From: Zhihengliuella sp. ISTPL4
Lineage (GTDB): Bacteria > Actinomycetota > Actinomycetes > Actinomycetales > Microbacteriaceae
Direction: 5' to 3'
Length of the DNA: 64,000 nt
Assembly: GCF_002848265.1 (NCBI RefSeq)
Contig: NZ_CP025422.1
Coordinates: 1,178,001 to 1,242,000 of the forward strand
Under the pieces are notes generated by a model. It searched no databases. It had not been told where the DNA came from and worked only from the letters and a program-made list of their open reading frames with translations. The translations under genes and the position numbers were made by a program. Below, piece by piece: positions 1 through 8,183 of this stretch; the first letter of the stretch is position 1, and every line of letters begins with the position of its first letter.

Positions 1-1415
1 CGGCCCAGCTCGACGAGGCGCTTGGCGCGCTCGATCGCGAGCTCGGCGACCGTGGTGTGGTCCTCTGCGGGGCGGTCGAAGGTGGAGGCGATGACCTCGC
101 CCTTCACGGTGCGCTCCATGTCGGTGACCTCTTCGGGGCGCTCGTCGACGAGCACGACCATGAGGTGCACCTCGGGGTTGTTCTGCGCGATCGCGTTGGC
201 GATCTGCTGCAGGACGATCGTCTTGCCGGCCTTCGGCGGCGCGACGATGAGGCCACGCTGGCCCTTGCCGATCGGTGCGACGAGATCGATGATGCGCTGC
301 GTCAGCTTCTCGGGGGCCGTCTCCAGGCGCAGACGCTCCTGCGGGTACAGCGGCGTGAGCTTGCCGAACTCCACGCGGGTGGCCGCGTCGTCGACCGAGA
401 GGCCGTTGATGGAGTCGACCTTGACGAGGGCGTTGTACTTCTGGCGGCCCTGCTGCTCGCCTTCGCGCGGCTGCTTGATGGAGCCGACGACCGCGTCGCC
501 CTTGCGGAGGTTGTACTTCTTGACCTGGCCGAGCGAGACGTAGACGTCGCTGGGACCGGCGAGGTAGCCGGTGGTGCGGACGAAAGCGTAGTTGTCGAGC
601 ACGTCGAGGATGCCGGCGATCGGGATGAGGACGTCGTCCTCGGTGATCTCCGTCTCGAACTCGTCGACCTGGGTGCCACCGCGGCGCTTGTTGCGCTGGC
701 GGTTGCGTCCGTTGCCGTTGCCGGATTGGTCGTCGTCGGCCGGTGCGTTCTGCGTCTGCTCCTGACCGCCACCCTGGCCACGGCCACGGTTGCGGTTCCG
801 GTTGCGGTTGCGGCCGCGGCCGCCCTGCTCCTCGGCGTTGTCGCCGTCGCTGGACGCGTCCTTCGCCGGGGCGTCCGCCTCGGCCTCGTTCTTCACCGCA
901 GCACTGTCGTTCTTCGACTCGCTCTTCGCCGCGTCGTTCTTGGCGCGGCCGCCCTGGGCGGTGCCCGCCTCGGCGGTCTCCGCCGTGCTGTCGGCCGGCG
1001 CGGCCTCGGCCTTCTCTGCTGCTGCCGGGGCCTCGGCGTCGGCCTTCTTCGTGCGACGACCGCGTCCGGACTTGGGCGCCTCCGCGGGAACGTCGGCGGT
1101 GTCGGCAGCCGGCGCCGCCTCGGCGGTCGCCTGCTCGGCAGGAGCCTCGGCATCCGCCTTCTTCGCGCGGGTGCGGCGCGGAGTCTTCGCCTTCGGAGCA
1201 GCCTCCGCCGCTTCCGCGGTGTCCCCGGCAGCCGCAGGCGCCTCGGCGGAGCCGGACTCCTCCGCGGCCTTCGCCGCCTTGGCCGCCGCGGTGGCGGTGT
1301 TCGCCCGGCGCGGGGCGCGCTTCTTAGCCGGAGCGGTCTCGGTCGCCTGCTCGGCGACGGGGGCATCGGCGGTCGGAGCCGCCTGATCGTTCTGGGTCTC
1401 GGAGAGGTTCTCCAC
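1..1415 (-). CDS. rho: Transcription termination factor Rho, partial (C-terminus beyond window)
   Basis: Rho is the RNA-dependent hexameric ATPase that ends transcription of untranslated RNA. The visible 471 codons begin with a disordered region of about 230 residues rich in Ala, Glu, Lys and Arg, ending in Arg/Asn/Gly repeats. This insert is typical of actinobacterial Rho. The cold-shock-like RNA-binding domain follows, then the ATPase core with Walker A APPKAGKT (about 218-241) and Walker B VVLVDERPEE (about 130-165). The start is taken as GTG at 1415 because AAGGGAG (1421-1427) lies 5 nt upstream. An in-frame ATG at 1436 would put that ribosome site inside the gene. The last part of the helicase domain is cut by the window edge. 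Confidence 0.97.
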   Translation of the reverse strand, partial: MENLSETQNDQAAPTADAPVAEQATETAPAKKRAPRRANTATAAAKAAKAAEESGSAEAPAAAGDTAEAAEAAPKAKTPRRTRAKKADAEAPAEQATAEAAPAADTADVPAEAPKSGRGRRTKKADAEAPAAAEKAEAAPADSTAETAEAGTAQGGRAKNDAAKSESKNDSAAVKNEAEADAPAKDASSDGDNAEEQGGRGRNRNRNRNRGRGQGGGQEQTQNAPADDDQSGNGNGRNRQRNKRRGGTQVDEFETEITEDDVLIPIAGILDVLDNYAFVRTTGYLAGPSDVYVSLGQVKKYNLRKGDAVVGSIKQPREGEQQGRQKYNALVKVDSINGLSVDDAATRVEFGKLTPLYPQERLRLETAPEKLTQRIIDLVAPIGKGQRGLIVAPPKAGKTIVLQQIANAIAQNNPEVHLMVVLVDERPEEVTDMERTVKGEVIASTFDRPAEDHTTVAELAIERAKRLVELG

Positions 1416-1484
1416 GAGTACTCCCTTATAGGTCATGGGAAATGAGCGTGAACGCGCACAACGGGTGCTGCGCACGATCGCACG

Positions 1485-1505
1485 GGCTGACGCTCGGCGT
1501 CAGCC
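1485..1505 (-). promoter_or_regulatory. Perfect 9-bp hairpin in the rho leader
   Basis: GGCTGACGC and GCGTCAGCC form a perfect 9-bp stem with a 3-nt loop, about 70 nt upstream of the rho start and 75 nt downstream of the thrB stop. No T-tract follows on the minus strand, so it is not a classical intrinsic terminator. It may be a leader structure for rho control, as rho is autoregulated in other bacteria, or a weak end signal for the thrB transcript. The rest of the 1416-1579 gap shows no gene. Confidence 0.5.
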
Positions 1506-1579
1506 AGCCTCGGCACTTGGGCCTCAGGGGTTCGCGTGCGGGTCTTGCAAGAGATGCAATGGGGCCAGATTCACGAATG

Positions 1580-2548
1580 TTACGTGGAGCCCTCCGCTCG
1601 ATCCCCCACTGTACCACCACGGACGTCGACGGCGAGCAGGAGGGCCTCCCACGGGGTGTCGGTCACCTGATTGGCCACCTCCACGGCGTCCAGACGGCTG
1701 CCGGGACCGTCGGCGAGCACGAGCACGCTGGGCCCCGCGCCGGAGACGACCGCGGCGAATCCCGCCGCCCGCAGGGCCTGCACGAGACGCTGCGTCTCGG
1801 GCATCGCGCCGGCGCGGTAGTCCTGGTGCAGACGGTCGGCGGTCGCGTCCAGCAGCAGCTCCGGGCTCTGCATCAGGGCCGCGATGAGCAGCGCCGACCG
1901 GGACACGTTGAACACGGCGTCGGCCGTGGAGACGTGCGGGGGCTGCAGCGAACGGGCCTGCGAGGTCGACATGGTGTACGCGGGTACGAGGACCAGGGGC
2001 GAGACACCGCGGTGTACGAGGAGCTTCTTGTGCTGCGGTCCCCGCTCCCCCATCCACGCGATCGTGAGTCCGCCGAACAGCGCCGGCGCCACGTTGTCCG
2101 GGTGCCCTTCCAGCTCGGTCGCGAGGCGCAGCAGGTCGGTGTCGGAGAGATCGACGTCGCCGGCCAGCAGCCCCTTCGCCGCGAGGACCCCGGCCGCGAC
2201 GGCCGCGCCGGAGGACCCCAGACCGCGGCCGTGGGGCACCGCGTTCTCAGCCACGATGCGGAGGCCGGGCATGGGCCTGCCGGCGTCCGCGAACACATAG
2301 GCGATCGTCCGGACGATGAGGTTCGATGCATCCCGCGGGATGTCCTCCGCACCGGAGCCGGAGACCTCGATCTCGAGCTGCCCCTCCGGCAGCGCCGTCA
2401 CCTCGAGGCGGTCGTAGATGCTCAGCGCCAGGCCGAGCGTGTCGAAGCCGGGACCGAGGTTGGCGCTCGTCGCCGGGACCGTCACCTCGACCGTGCGACC
2501 CACGCGCGCGCCGTGCTCCTCCGGAGCGGGAGCCGTCACCGTCGTCAC
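1580..2548 (-). CDS. thrB: Homoserine kinase
   Basis: Phosphorylates homoserine to O-phosphohomoserine, the substrate of threonine synthase. The 322-residue protein has the GHMP-kinase fold: an N-terminal VPATSANLGPGFD segment (24-36) and the phosphate-binding loop PHGRGLGSSGAA (105-116). Length is normal for the family. The start is GTG at 2548, inside GTGA shared with the hom stop codon, so translation is probably coupled to hom. The last gene of the hom-thrB pair, it is followed by rho. No threonine synthase gene lies here although thrC often sits between hom and thrB in actinobacteria. Confidence 0.96.
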   Translation of the reverse strand: MTTVTAPAPEEHGARVGRTVEVTVPATSANLGPGFDTLGLALSIYDRLEVTALPEGQLEIEVSGSGAEDIPRDASNLIVRTIAYVFADAGRPMPGLRIVAENAVPHGRGLGSSGAAVAAGVLAAKGLLAGDVDLSDTDLLRLATELEGHPDNVAPALFGGLTIAWMGERGPQHKKLLVHRGVSPLVLVPAYTMSTSQARSLQPPHVSTADAVFNVSRSALLIAALMQSPELLLDATADRLHQDYRAGAMPETQRLVQALRAAGFAAVVSGAGPSVLVLADGPGSRLDAVEVANQVTDTPWEALLLAVDVRGGTVGDRAEGST

Positions 2549-3849
2549 TCGCCTTCCACCCGGAGCACGGACACCACACGGGCGACGACATCGCTCTCGG
2601 CGAGCACGTCCACCGTGTCGCTGAGGGCCTGCTCGGTCGCGCGGTGCGTGCCGATGATGAGGCGGGCGGTGGGCTCGTCCTCCCCCTCGACGGTCTGGAC
2701 GACGGTCGCGACGGACACACCGCCGTCGCTGAGGATGCCCGCGACGGTCGCCAGCACCCCGGGGGCGTCGGAGACCTCGAGGGTGATCTGGTACCGCGTG
2801 GTGACATGGCCGATGGGAACCACGGGCAGGTTCGCCCTGGTGGACTCGCCCACCCCGACGCCGCCCGCGATGTGTCGACGTGCGGCCGAGACGACATCGC
2901 CGAGAACGGCGGAGGCCGTCTGCACGCCGCCCGCGCCCGCCCCGTAGAACATGAGGGAGCCGGCAGCCTCGGCCTCGACGAAGACCGCGTTGTTGGCACC
3001 GTGCACGGAGGCGAGCGGATGGGAGACGGGGACGAGCGCCGGATAGACCCGGACCGAGATGGACTCCGCCCCGTTGGCCTCGATCCGCTCGCAGACGGCG
3101 AGCAGCTTGATGACGAACCCGGCGGCGCGGGCTTCCTCGATCATCGACGCGGTGATCGAGGTGATGCCCTCTCGGTGCACGGCGTCCAACGGCACGGCGG
3201 TGTGGAAGGCGAGGCTGGCGAGGATCGCGGCCTTCTGCGCGGCGTCGTAGCCCTCGACATCGGCCGTGGGGTCGGCCTCCGCGTACCCCAGGCGCTGGGC
3301 GTCCGCCAGCACGTCGGCGAAGTCGGCGCCCTCCGTGTCCATCCGGTCGAGGATGTAGTTCGTGGTGCCGTTCACGATGCCCATGATGCGCACCACCCGG
3401 TCACCGGCGAGCGAGTCGCGCAGCGGACGGATGATCGGGATGGCGCCGGCGGCGGCCGCCTCGTAGTACACCGATGCGCCGACGCGGTCTGCAGCCTCGA
3501 ACAGCTCCGGTCCGTGGGTCGCCAGCAGCGCCTTGTTGGCCGTGACGACGTCGGCACCGGAGCCGATGGCCTGCAGGATGTTCGTGCGGGCGGGCTCGAT
3601 GCCGCCGATGAGCTCGATCACGATGTCGGCGCCGAGGATGAGCGACTCGGCGTCGGTCGTGAAGAGCTCCTTCGGCAGCTCGACGTCGCGGGGGGCGTCG
3701 AGGTTGCGGACGGCGATACCGGCCAGCTCCAGGGCGGCGCCGGCGCGGTCCGCCAGCTCATCGCCATGGCGGAGCAGGAGGGCCGCGACCTGGGAGCCGA
3801 CGGCTCCGGCGCCCAGCAGTGCCACGCGAAGTCGTCTGTAGTCAGTCAT
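2545..3849 (-). CDS. hom: Homoserine dehydrogenase with C-terminal ACT domain
   Basis: NAD(P)-dependent reduction of aspartate semialdehyde to homoserine, the branch point to threonine and methionine. The 434-residue protein has an N-terminal nucleotide-binding GAGAVG (13-18), a central catalytic domain with the NGTTNYIL segment, and a C-terminal ACT domain (about 355-430). In this family the ACT domain mediates threonine feedback. ATG at 3849 has AAGGAG 5 nt upstream. It lies 21 bp after lysA and overlaps thrB by 4 bp, so lysA-hom-thrB is probably one transcript. Confidence 0.97.
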   Translation of the reverse strand: MTDYRRLRVALLGAGAVGSQVAALLLRHGDELADRAGAALELAGIAVRNLDAPRDVELPKELFTTDAESLILGADIVIELIGGIEPARTNILQAIGSGADVVTANKALLATHGPELFEAADRVGASVYYEAAAAGAIPIIRPLRDSLAGDRVVRIMGIVNGTTNYILDRMDTEGADFADVLADAQRLGYAEADPTADVEGYDAAQKAAILASLAFHTAVPLDAVHREGITSITASMIEEARAAGFVIKLLAVCERIEANGAESISVRVYPALVPVSHPLASVHGANNAVFVEAEAAGSLMFYGAGAGGVQTASAVLGDVVSAARRHIAGGVGVGESTRANLPVVPIGHVTTRYQITLEVSDAPGVLATVAGILSDGGVSVATVVQTVEGEDEPTARLIIGTHRATEQALSDTVDVLAESDVVARVVSVLRVEGE

Positions 3850-3870
3850 GGGTGCTCCTTCGGGGGTGGG

Positions 3871-5289
3871 TCATCGTGCTCCCTCGGGGGCGTGCGCCCC
3901 GTCGATGCCCGCGTCGCGGGCCAGCAGGTCGTGGACGGTCTCGCCGCGGACGATCACTCGCGAGCGGCCCTCGCGCACCGCCACGATCGGCGGACGCGGG
4001 ACGTGGTTGTAGTTGCTCGCGAGCGAGGCGCAGTACGCGCCCGTCGAGGGCACGGCGAGCAGGTCGCCCGGCGTGACGTCGCCGGGCAGGTACTCGTGGT
4101 CGACGACGATGTCGCCGGACTCGCAGTGCTTGCCGACCACGCGGCTGAGCTGCGGGTCGCCCGTGCCCGTGCGCGAGGCCAGCCGGGCGGAGTAGTTGGC
4201 GCCGTAGAGGGCCGTCCTGGCGTTGTCGCTCATGCCGCCATCGACGCTGACGTAACGCCGGGTCGCCCCCGAGGCGACCGTGACGTCCTTCGTCGTCCCG
4301 ACCTCGTAGAGGGTGACGCCCGCCGTGCCGACGATCGCGCGCCCGGGCTCGAACGACAGCGCCGGCACGGGGATGCCGCGTGCCGCGCAGCCCTCGGCCA
4401 CCGCCGCCACGATGCCGTCGGCCAGCTCGTCGATCGGCGTGGGGTCGTCGACCCGGGTGTACGCAATGCCGAAGCCGCCGCCGAGGTTCAGCTGCGGCAC
4501 CGGGCCGTCCTCGAGGAGGGCGGCGTGCAGTTCGAGCACGCGCGACGCGGACTCGCGGAAACCGGCCACGCCGAAGATCTGGGAGCCGATGTGGCAGTGC
4601 AGGCCGGCGAACTCCAGCCCGGGGATCTCGCGGATCCGTGCCACGGCGACCTCCGCCTCGGCGAGCGGGAAGCCGAACTTCTGGTCCTCGTGCGCCGTGG
4701 CGAGGAAGTCGTGGGTCTCGGCGTGGACGCCGCTGATGACCCGGACCATGACGCGCTGCACCGCGTCGGTGCGGGCCGTGATGGCGGCCAGACGCTCGAT
4801 CTCGATCGCGCTGTCGACGACGATCGTGCCGATACCGAGCGTGACCGCGCGCTCCAGCTCCGCCACCGACTTGTTGTTGCCGTGGAAGCCGAGCGAGGCC
4901 GGGGCGGCACCCGCGGCCAGCGCCACCTCGAGCTCACCGCCGGTGCACACGTCGATGCGGAGCCCCTCGTCGACGACCCACCGGGCGACCGTCGTGCACA
5001 GGAAGGCCTTCCCCGCGTAGTACACCTGTGCGGTCGTGCCGTGTGCGGAGGCGGCGCGGTCGAACGCGTCGCGGAAGGCCCTGGCGCGGCCGCGCACCTC
5101 GTCCTCGTCGAGGACGAGGAGTGGCGTGCCGTAGGTCCGGACGAGCTCGGGCGCCGAGACCCCGGCGATGACGAGGGATCCGTCCTCGTCCCGCTGCGCC
5201 GACGCCGGCCAGACACCGGCCGCGAGGTCGTTCGGGTCGTCGGGGACGACGAGCCATTCCGGAGCGAGCGTGGCGGCAGAGTCGAGCAC
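3871..5289 (-). CDS. lysA: Diaminopimelate decarboxylase
   Basis: Last step of lysine synthesis: PLP-dependent decarboxylation of meso-diaminopimelate. The 472 residues form a fold-III alanine-racemase-like barrel. YYAGKAF carries the PLP lysine (K94). LHCHIGSQ, the glycine loop LNLGGGFG, EPGR and KHCESGD follow in family order. The frame is open to 5385, but upstream codons do not resemble the family. GTG at 5289 gives the expected N-terminus (VLDSAATLAPEWL). No strong ribosome site is seen at that GTG, so the exact start is less sure than the identity. A TAGAAT hexamer at 5345-5350 is the likely -10. Confidence 0.95.
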   Translation of the reverse strand: MLDSAATLAPEWLVVPDDPNDLAAGVWPASAQRDEDGSLVIAGVSAPELVRTYGTPLLVLDEDEVRGRARAFRDAFDRAASAHGTTAQVYYAGKAFLCTTVARWVVDEGLRIDVCTGGELEVALAAGAAPASLGFHGNNKSVAELERAVTLGIGTIVVDSAIEIERLAAITARTDAVQRVMVRVISGVHAETHDFLATAHEDQKFGFPLAEAEVAVARIREIPGLEFAGLHCHIGSQIFGVAGFRESASRVLELHAALLEDGPVPQLNLGGGFGIAYTRVDDPTPIDELADGIVAAVAEGCAARGIPVPALSFEPGRAIVGTAGVTLYEVGTTKDVTVASGATRRYVSVDGGMSDNARTALYGANYSARLASRTGTGDPQLSRVVGKHCESGDIVVDHEYLPGDVTPGDLLAVPSTGAYCASLASNYNHVPRPPIVAVREGRSRVIVRGETVHDLLARDAGIDGAHAPEGAR

Positions 5290-5377
5290 GGAACACCAAT
5301 CGTGGGACGGATCTCGGGCGGGAGGCGCACATCGAGTTGCCCCGATTCTAGGGCACCCCCTGGACTCGCCTGGTCTC

Positions 5378-5396
5378 GGTGACACGCCGCGTCACC
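5378..5396. promoter_or_regulatory. Inverted repeat in the divergent lysA / membrane-protein promoter region
   Basis: GGTGAC and GTCACC are separated by 7 nt. The centre is about 50 bp upstream of the transcription start inferred for lysA and 50 bp upstream of the plus-strand start at 5437. The position suits a regulator of either gene. No matching regulator is recognisable nearby, so this is a candidate only. Confidence 0.35.
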
Positions 5397-5436
5397 CCCC
5401 TGGGGAGCGGTACCGCGCGGCTCATAGGGTGGGGGC

Positions 5437-6510
5437 GTGGCAGACACCGACACGCGAGACTCCGAGAACCGTTCCGCAGCCCCGGCCCGACCGGGACTCG
5501 TCGCCCGAATCACGGGACCGATCATCGCCTGGGCCCTGGCCCGACGCCCGGTCAGGGCGGCACTGCTCTACTCCGAGCGCCGCGGTCCGATGCTCGCCGA
5601 CAGCGTGACCTATCGCGCCCTGTTCAGTGTCTTCGCGGGCGTGCTCCTCGGCTTCTCCCTCGCCGCTCTCTGGCTCTCCGGCAACCCGGACGCGTGGCGG
5701 GCCATCATCGACGCGGTGCAGTCGGCGGTCCCCGGGCTCATCGGCGAGGACGGCGTGATCAGCACGAAGGACCTCCGGGCTCCGGCATCGTTCTCGATCG
5801 CCGGGATCGTCTCGCTCGTCGCGCTCGTGGGCGCCGCGCTGGGTGCCATCGGGTCCCTCCGCACCGCCATCCGCACCATCGCCGGGACGATCCAGTCCGA
5901 CATCCTGTGGATCTGGGTGATCATCCGCAACCTGCTCCTCGGCGTCGGTATCGGACTCGCCTTCGTTCTCGCCGCCGGGGTCACGTTCATCGGCCAGCTC
6001 GGGGTGACCTGGATCGGAGACCTCCTCGGGGTACCGTCGGATTCGCCGCTGCTCGCATGGACGGTCCGGATCCTGTCGCTGCTGGTGGTCTTCATCCTGG
6101 ACGCGGCCCTCATCGTCGGCGCGTTCCTGCTGCTCTCCGGTGTGCGCCCCGCAGCGCGCTCGCTGTGGGCCGGCGCCTTCCTCGGCGCCTTCGGCCTCAT
6201 CGTGCTGCAGCAGCTCTCCGGGCTCTTCGTCGGCGGCGCGACGAGCAACCCGCTCCTCGCCTCCTTCGCGTCGCTCCTCGCGCTGCTCATCTGGCTGCAG
6301 CTGTCCACGCAGGTCATCCTCGTCGCCTGCGCCTACATCGTCACGGCCGAGGAGGAGCGCGGCGACCGCCTGCACGAACGGTTCGGCGCGCGGACGTTCA
6401 TCCAGCGACGGCTGCAGCGCGCCGAGGTCGACGTGAAGATCGCGACGGCCGAGCTGCGCGACGCCCAGCGTGCGGCGGCCGAGGAGAACGGAACGGCTGA
6501 GGAAGCGTGA
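5437..6510 (+). CDS. YihY/BrkB-family integral membrane protein
   Basis: A 357-residue membrane protein with the YihY family layout: a soluble N-terminus of about 45 residues with the ADSVTYRALFS segment that marks the family, then about six hydrophobic helices, and a charged C-terminal tail of about 60 residues after residue 310. Family function is not settled; old annotation as ribonuclease BN is not supported. GTG at 5437 follows TAGGGT by 6 nt, so the mRNA is probably leaderless. With the next hydrolase it forms a plus-strand block between lysA and argS. Confidence 0.85.
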   Translation: MADTDTRDSENRSAAPARPGLVARITGPIIAWALARRPVRAALLYSERRGPMLADSVTYRALFSVFAGVLLGFSLAALWLSGNPDAWRAIIDAVQSAVPGLIGEDGVISTKDLRAPASFSIAGIVSLVALVGAALGAIGSLRTAIRTIAGTIQSDILWIWVIIRNLLLGVGIGLAFVLAAGVTFIGQLGVTWIGDLLGVPSDSPLLAWTVRILSLLVVFILDAALIVGAFLLLSGVRPAARSLWAGAFLGAFGLIVLQQLSGLFVGGATSNPLLASFASLLALLIWLQLSTQVILVACAYIVTAEEERGDRLHERFGARTFIQRRLQRAEVDVKIATAELRDAQRAAAEENGTAEEA

Positions 6511-6553
6511 CCGTCCGCAGCACGCCTCCGGACACCGCGGCACGTTCGGGCGC

Positions 6554-7315
6554 GTGGCTGTGACGGTCGAGAGCGCCGAGATGCATCACGAGACGACCGG
6601 TCCCGCGGGAATCCCTCCCCTCGTCCTCTTGCACGGGGGTGGCGTCGCCGGGTGGATGTGGGAGCCGCTGCGCGGACACCTCGATCCCGCGCGGCGGGTC
6701 ATCGTCCCGGATCTCCCCGGCCACGGCCGCAGCGCGAGTATCGACTACGAGTCGCACGACGAGACGGTGGCGAGGCTCGTCCCCCTGCTGGAACAGGAGA
6801 CCCGACCGGCCACCGTCGTCGGCTTCTCCCTCGGGGCGCAGCTCGCCGTCCTGCTCGCGGCGCGACGGCCCGACCTCGTCGCCGACGCCGTGGTCGTCAG
6901 TGCCCAAGCGGAACCGATCCGGGCCGTCGGGCCCACCCTGGCGCTGCTCTCCCTCACCGCCGGGCTGGCCAGGAACGAGCGCTTCGCCCGACTTCAGGCG
7001 CGCGAGTTGTTCATCCCCACCGCGCTGCTTCCCCGCTATCTGGAGACCTCCGCGTCGATCTCGCGCACCACCCTGCTGCGAGCGGTCGAGGAGAACCTGC
7101 GATTCACACCGCCGCCCGCCTGGCGCGCGCACCCCGGTACCGCGCTGGTGCTCGTCGGCGCAGAGGAGAAGCCGCTCATGCGCCGTTCCGCCGCGCTGCT
7201 GAGCCGCGTGCACGCCAGCTCCACGCTCGAGGTCGTCGAGGGGTGCGGACATGGCATGCCCCTGCAACGGCCGGCGGAGCTCGCCGCACGTCTGGAGGAG
7301 CGCCTGGCCACCTGA
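6554..7315 (+). CDS. Alpha/beta hydrolase
   Basis: A cytoplasmic alpha/beta-hydrolase-fold protein of about 253 residues, substrate unknown. The oxyanion HGGG (27-30), DLPGHGRS (53-60), the nucleophile elbow GFSLGA with Ser92, and a C-terminal GCGHGMP carrying the likely catalytic His233 are visible. The start is uncertain: the frame stays open upstream into the preceding gene. GTG 6554, GTG 6560 or ATG 6581 all keep the whole fold. It lies 43 bp after the YihY-family gene, so co-transcription is likely. Confidence 0.85.
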   Translation: MAVTVESAEMHHETTGPAGIPPLVLLHGGGVAGWMWEPLRGHLDPARRVIVPDLPGHGRSASIDYESHDETVARLVPLLEQETRPATVVGFSLGAQLAVLLAARRPDLVADAVVVSAQAEPIRAVGPTLALLSLTAGLARNERFARLQARELFIPTALLPRYLETSASISRTTLLRAVEENLRFTPPPAWRAHPGTALVLVGAEEKPLMRRSAALLSRVHASSTLEVVEGCGHGMPLQRPAELAARLEERLAT

Positions 7316-7330
7316 CCCGGGCGGGACCGC

Positions 7331-8176
7331 TCAGCGGTCGCAGGTGCCTTTCTCCTGCAGCCCCTCGTCCGTGACGATCGCCCCGTCCACGTCGATGTCG
7401 ATCACGGCCTCGTCGTCCACGATCTCGACGCCGGTCAGCGTGAGGCCCGCCGGGAGCTGATCCGCGATGCAGACGCGGCGCGGCTCCGTGATCCCTTCGC
7501 CCAGGGAGCCGAGCGACGACCCCACCCGGTCGAGATCGATGTCCACGCCGCCGACGCTCGCCGCCACCGGCGTGAGTTCGAGATCACCCTCGACCGCGCC
7601 GGGCATCAGGGTCACGGACACCGGCACCGCGGTGCCGAGCACCTGGAACGAGCCGCCAAGCGTCGCGTTCGGCGCGGCGAACTCGACTGTGTCGACGGGC
7701 AGGTCCGTGGCCGAGAGCAGAGTGGTGAACTGGTCCTGGTCGATACGGATGGTGCCGTCCGCGCCGCCGAGGTCTCCGCCTCGCAGAGGGACACCCGTCG
7801 CCGTGACGTCCGCCGCCCCCGTGATGCCCTCCAGCGTGACGGCATCCGTCGACAGCTGCAGGGTGTCGAGACGACCGGCGAGGAGCTGCGGGAGCAGGAT
7901 GCCTTCGGTCTCGACGTCCAGCTGCTGGTCGGCGGGCAGATCGAGCTGCTCGATGACGATCGACCGGACGACGCCGGGAAGAACGGCCCGGGCGACGAGT
8001 TCGGCCGCGACGACGAGCAGCGCGAGCACGAGCACGACGATGAGCACGACCCACGGCCACCGACGGCGGCGGGCGACCTTCGCGGGCTCACGACCGTCCG
8101 CCGAGTCGGGGATGACGAGCGTCGGATGCTCGCCCGAAGGCTCCGGGTACGGCAGGGTCCGGTTGTCGTCGCTCAT
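7331..8176 (-). CDS. DUF2993 (LmeA-like) membrane-anchored protein
   Basis: A 281-residue protein with a Pro/Glu-rich cytoplasmic N-terminus, an RRRRW stop and one transmembrane helix (about 41-62). An extracytoplasmic DUF2993 domain follows to the C-terminus. The family includes mycobacterial LmeA, linked to cell-envelope glycolipid maturation; whether this protein shares that job is unknown. The start ATG has TAGGAG 4 nt upstream. It begins 7 bp after the argS stop, so it probably rides on the argS transcript. It converges with the hydrolase at 7315. Confidence 0.85.
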   Translation of the reverse strand: MSDDNRTLPYPEPSGEHPTLVIPDSADGREPAKVARRRRWPWVVLIVVLVLALLVVAAELVARAVLPGVVRSIVIEQLDLPADQQLDVETEGILLPQLLAGRLDTLQLSTDAVTLEGITGAADVTATGVPLRGGDLGGADGTIRIDQDQFTTLLSATDLPVDTVEFAAPNATLGGSFQVLGTAVPVSVTLMPGAVEGDLELTPVAASVGGVDIDLDRVGSSLGSLGEGITEPRRVCIADQLPAGLTLTGVEIVDDEAVIDIDVDGAIVTDEGLQEKGTCDR

Positions 8177-8183
8177 GGCGCTC

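Noticed and set aside
1431..1436. ATG 1434-1436 as the rho start
   Set aside because: The ribosome site AAGGGAG lies after it and 5 nt before GTG 1415, so the GTG explains the signals better.
2326..5382. A plus-strand open frame of over 1000 codons across hom and lysA
   Set aside because: It is antisense to well-recognised genes, is rich in Arg, Gly, Asp and Val, has no domain pattern and no start signal. GC-rich codon bias creates such shadows.
5392..5408. TCACCC-N5-GGGAGC in the lysA divergent region as a ninth palindrome copy
   Set aside because: The right arm has two mismatches and it lies far from the other eight, next to genes unrelated to them. Its match may come from the local C-run.
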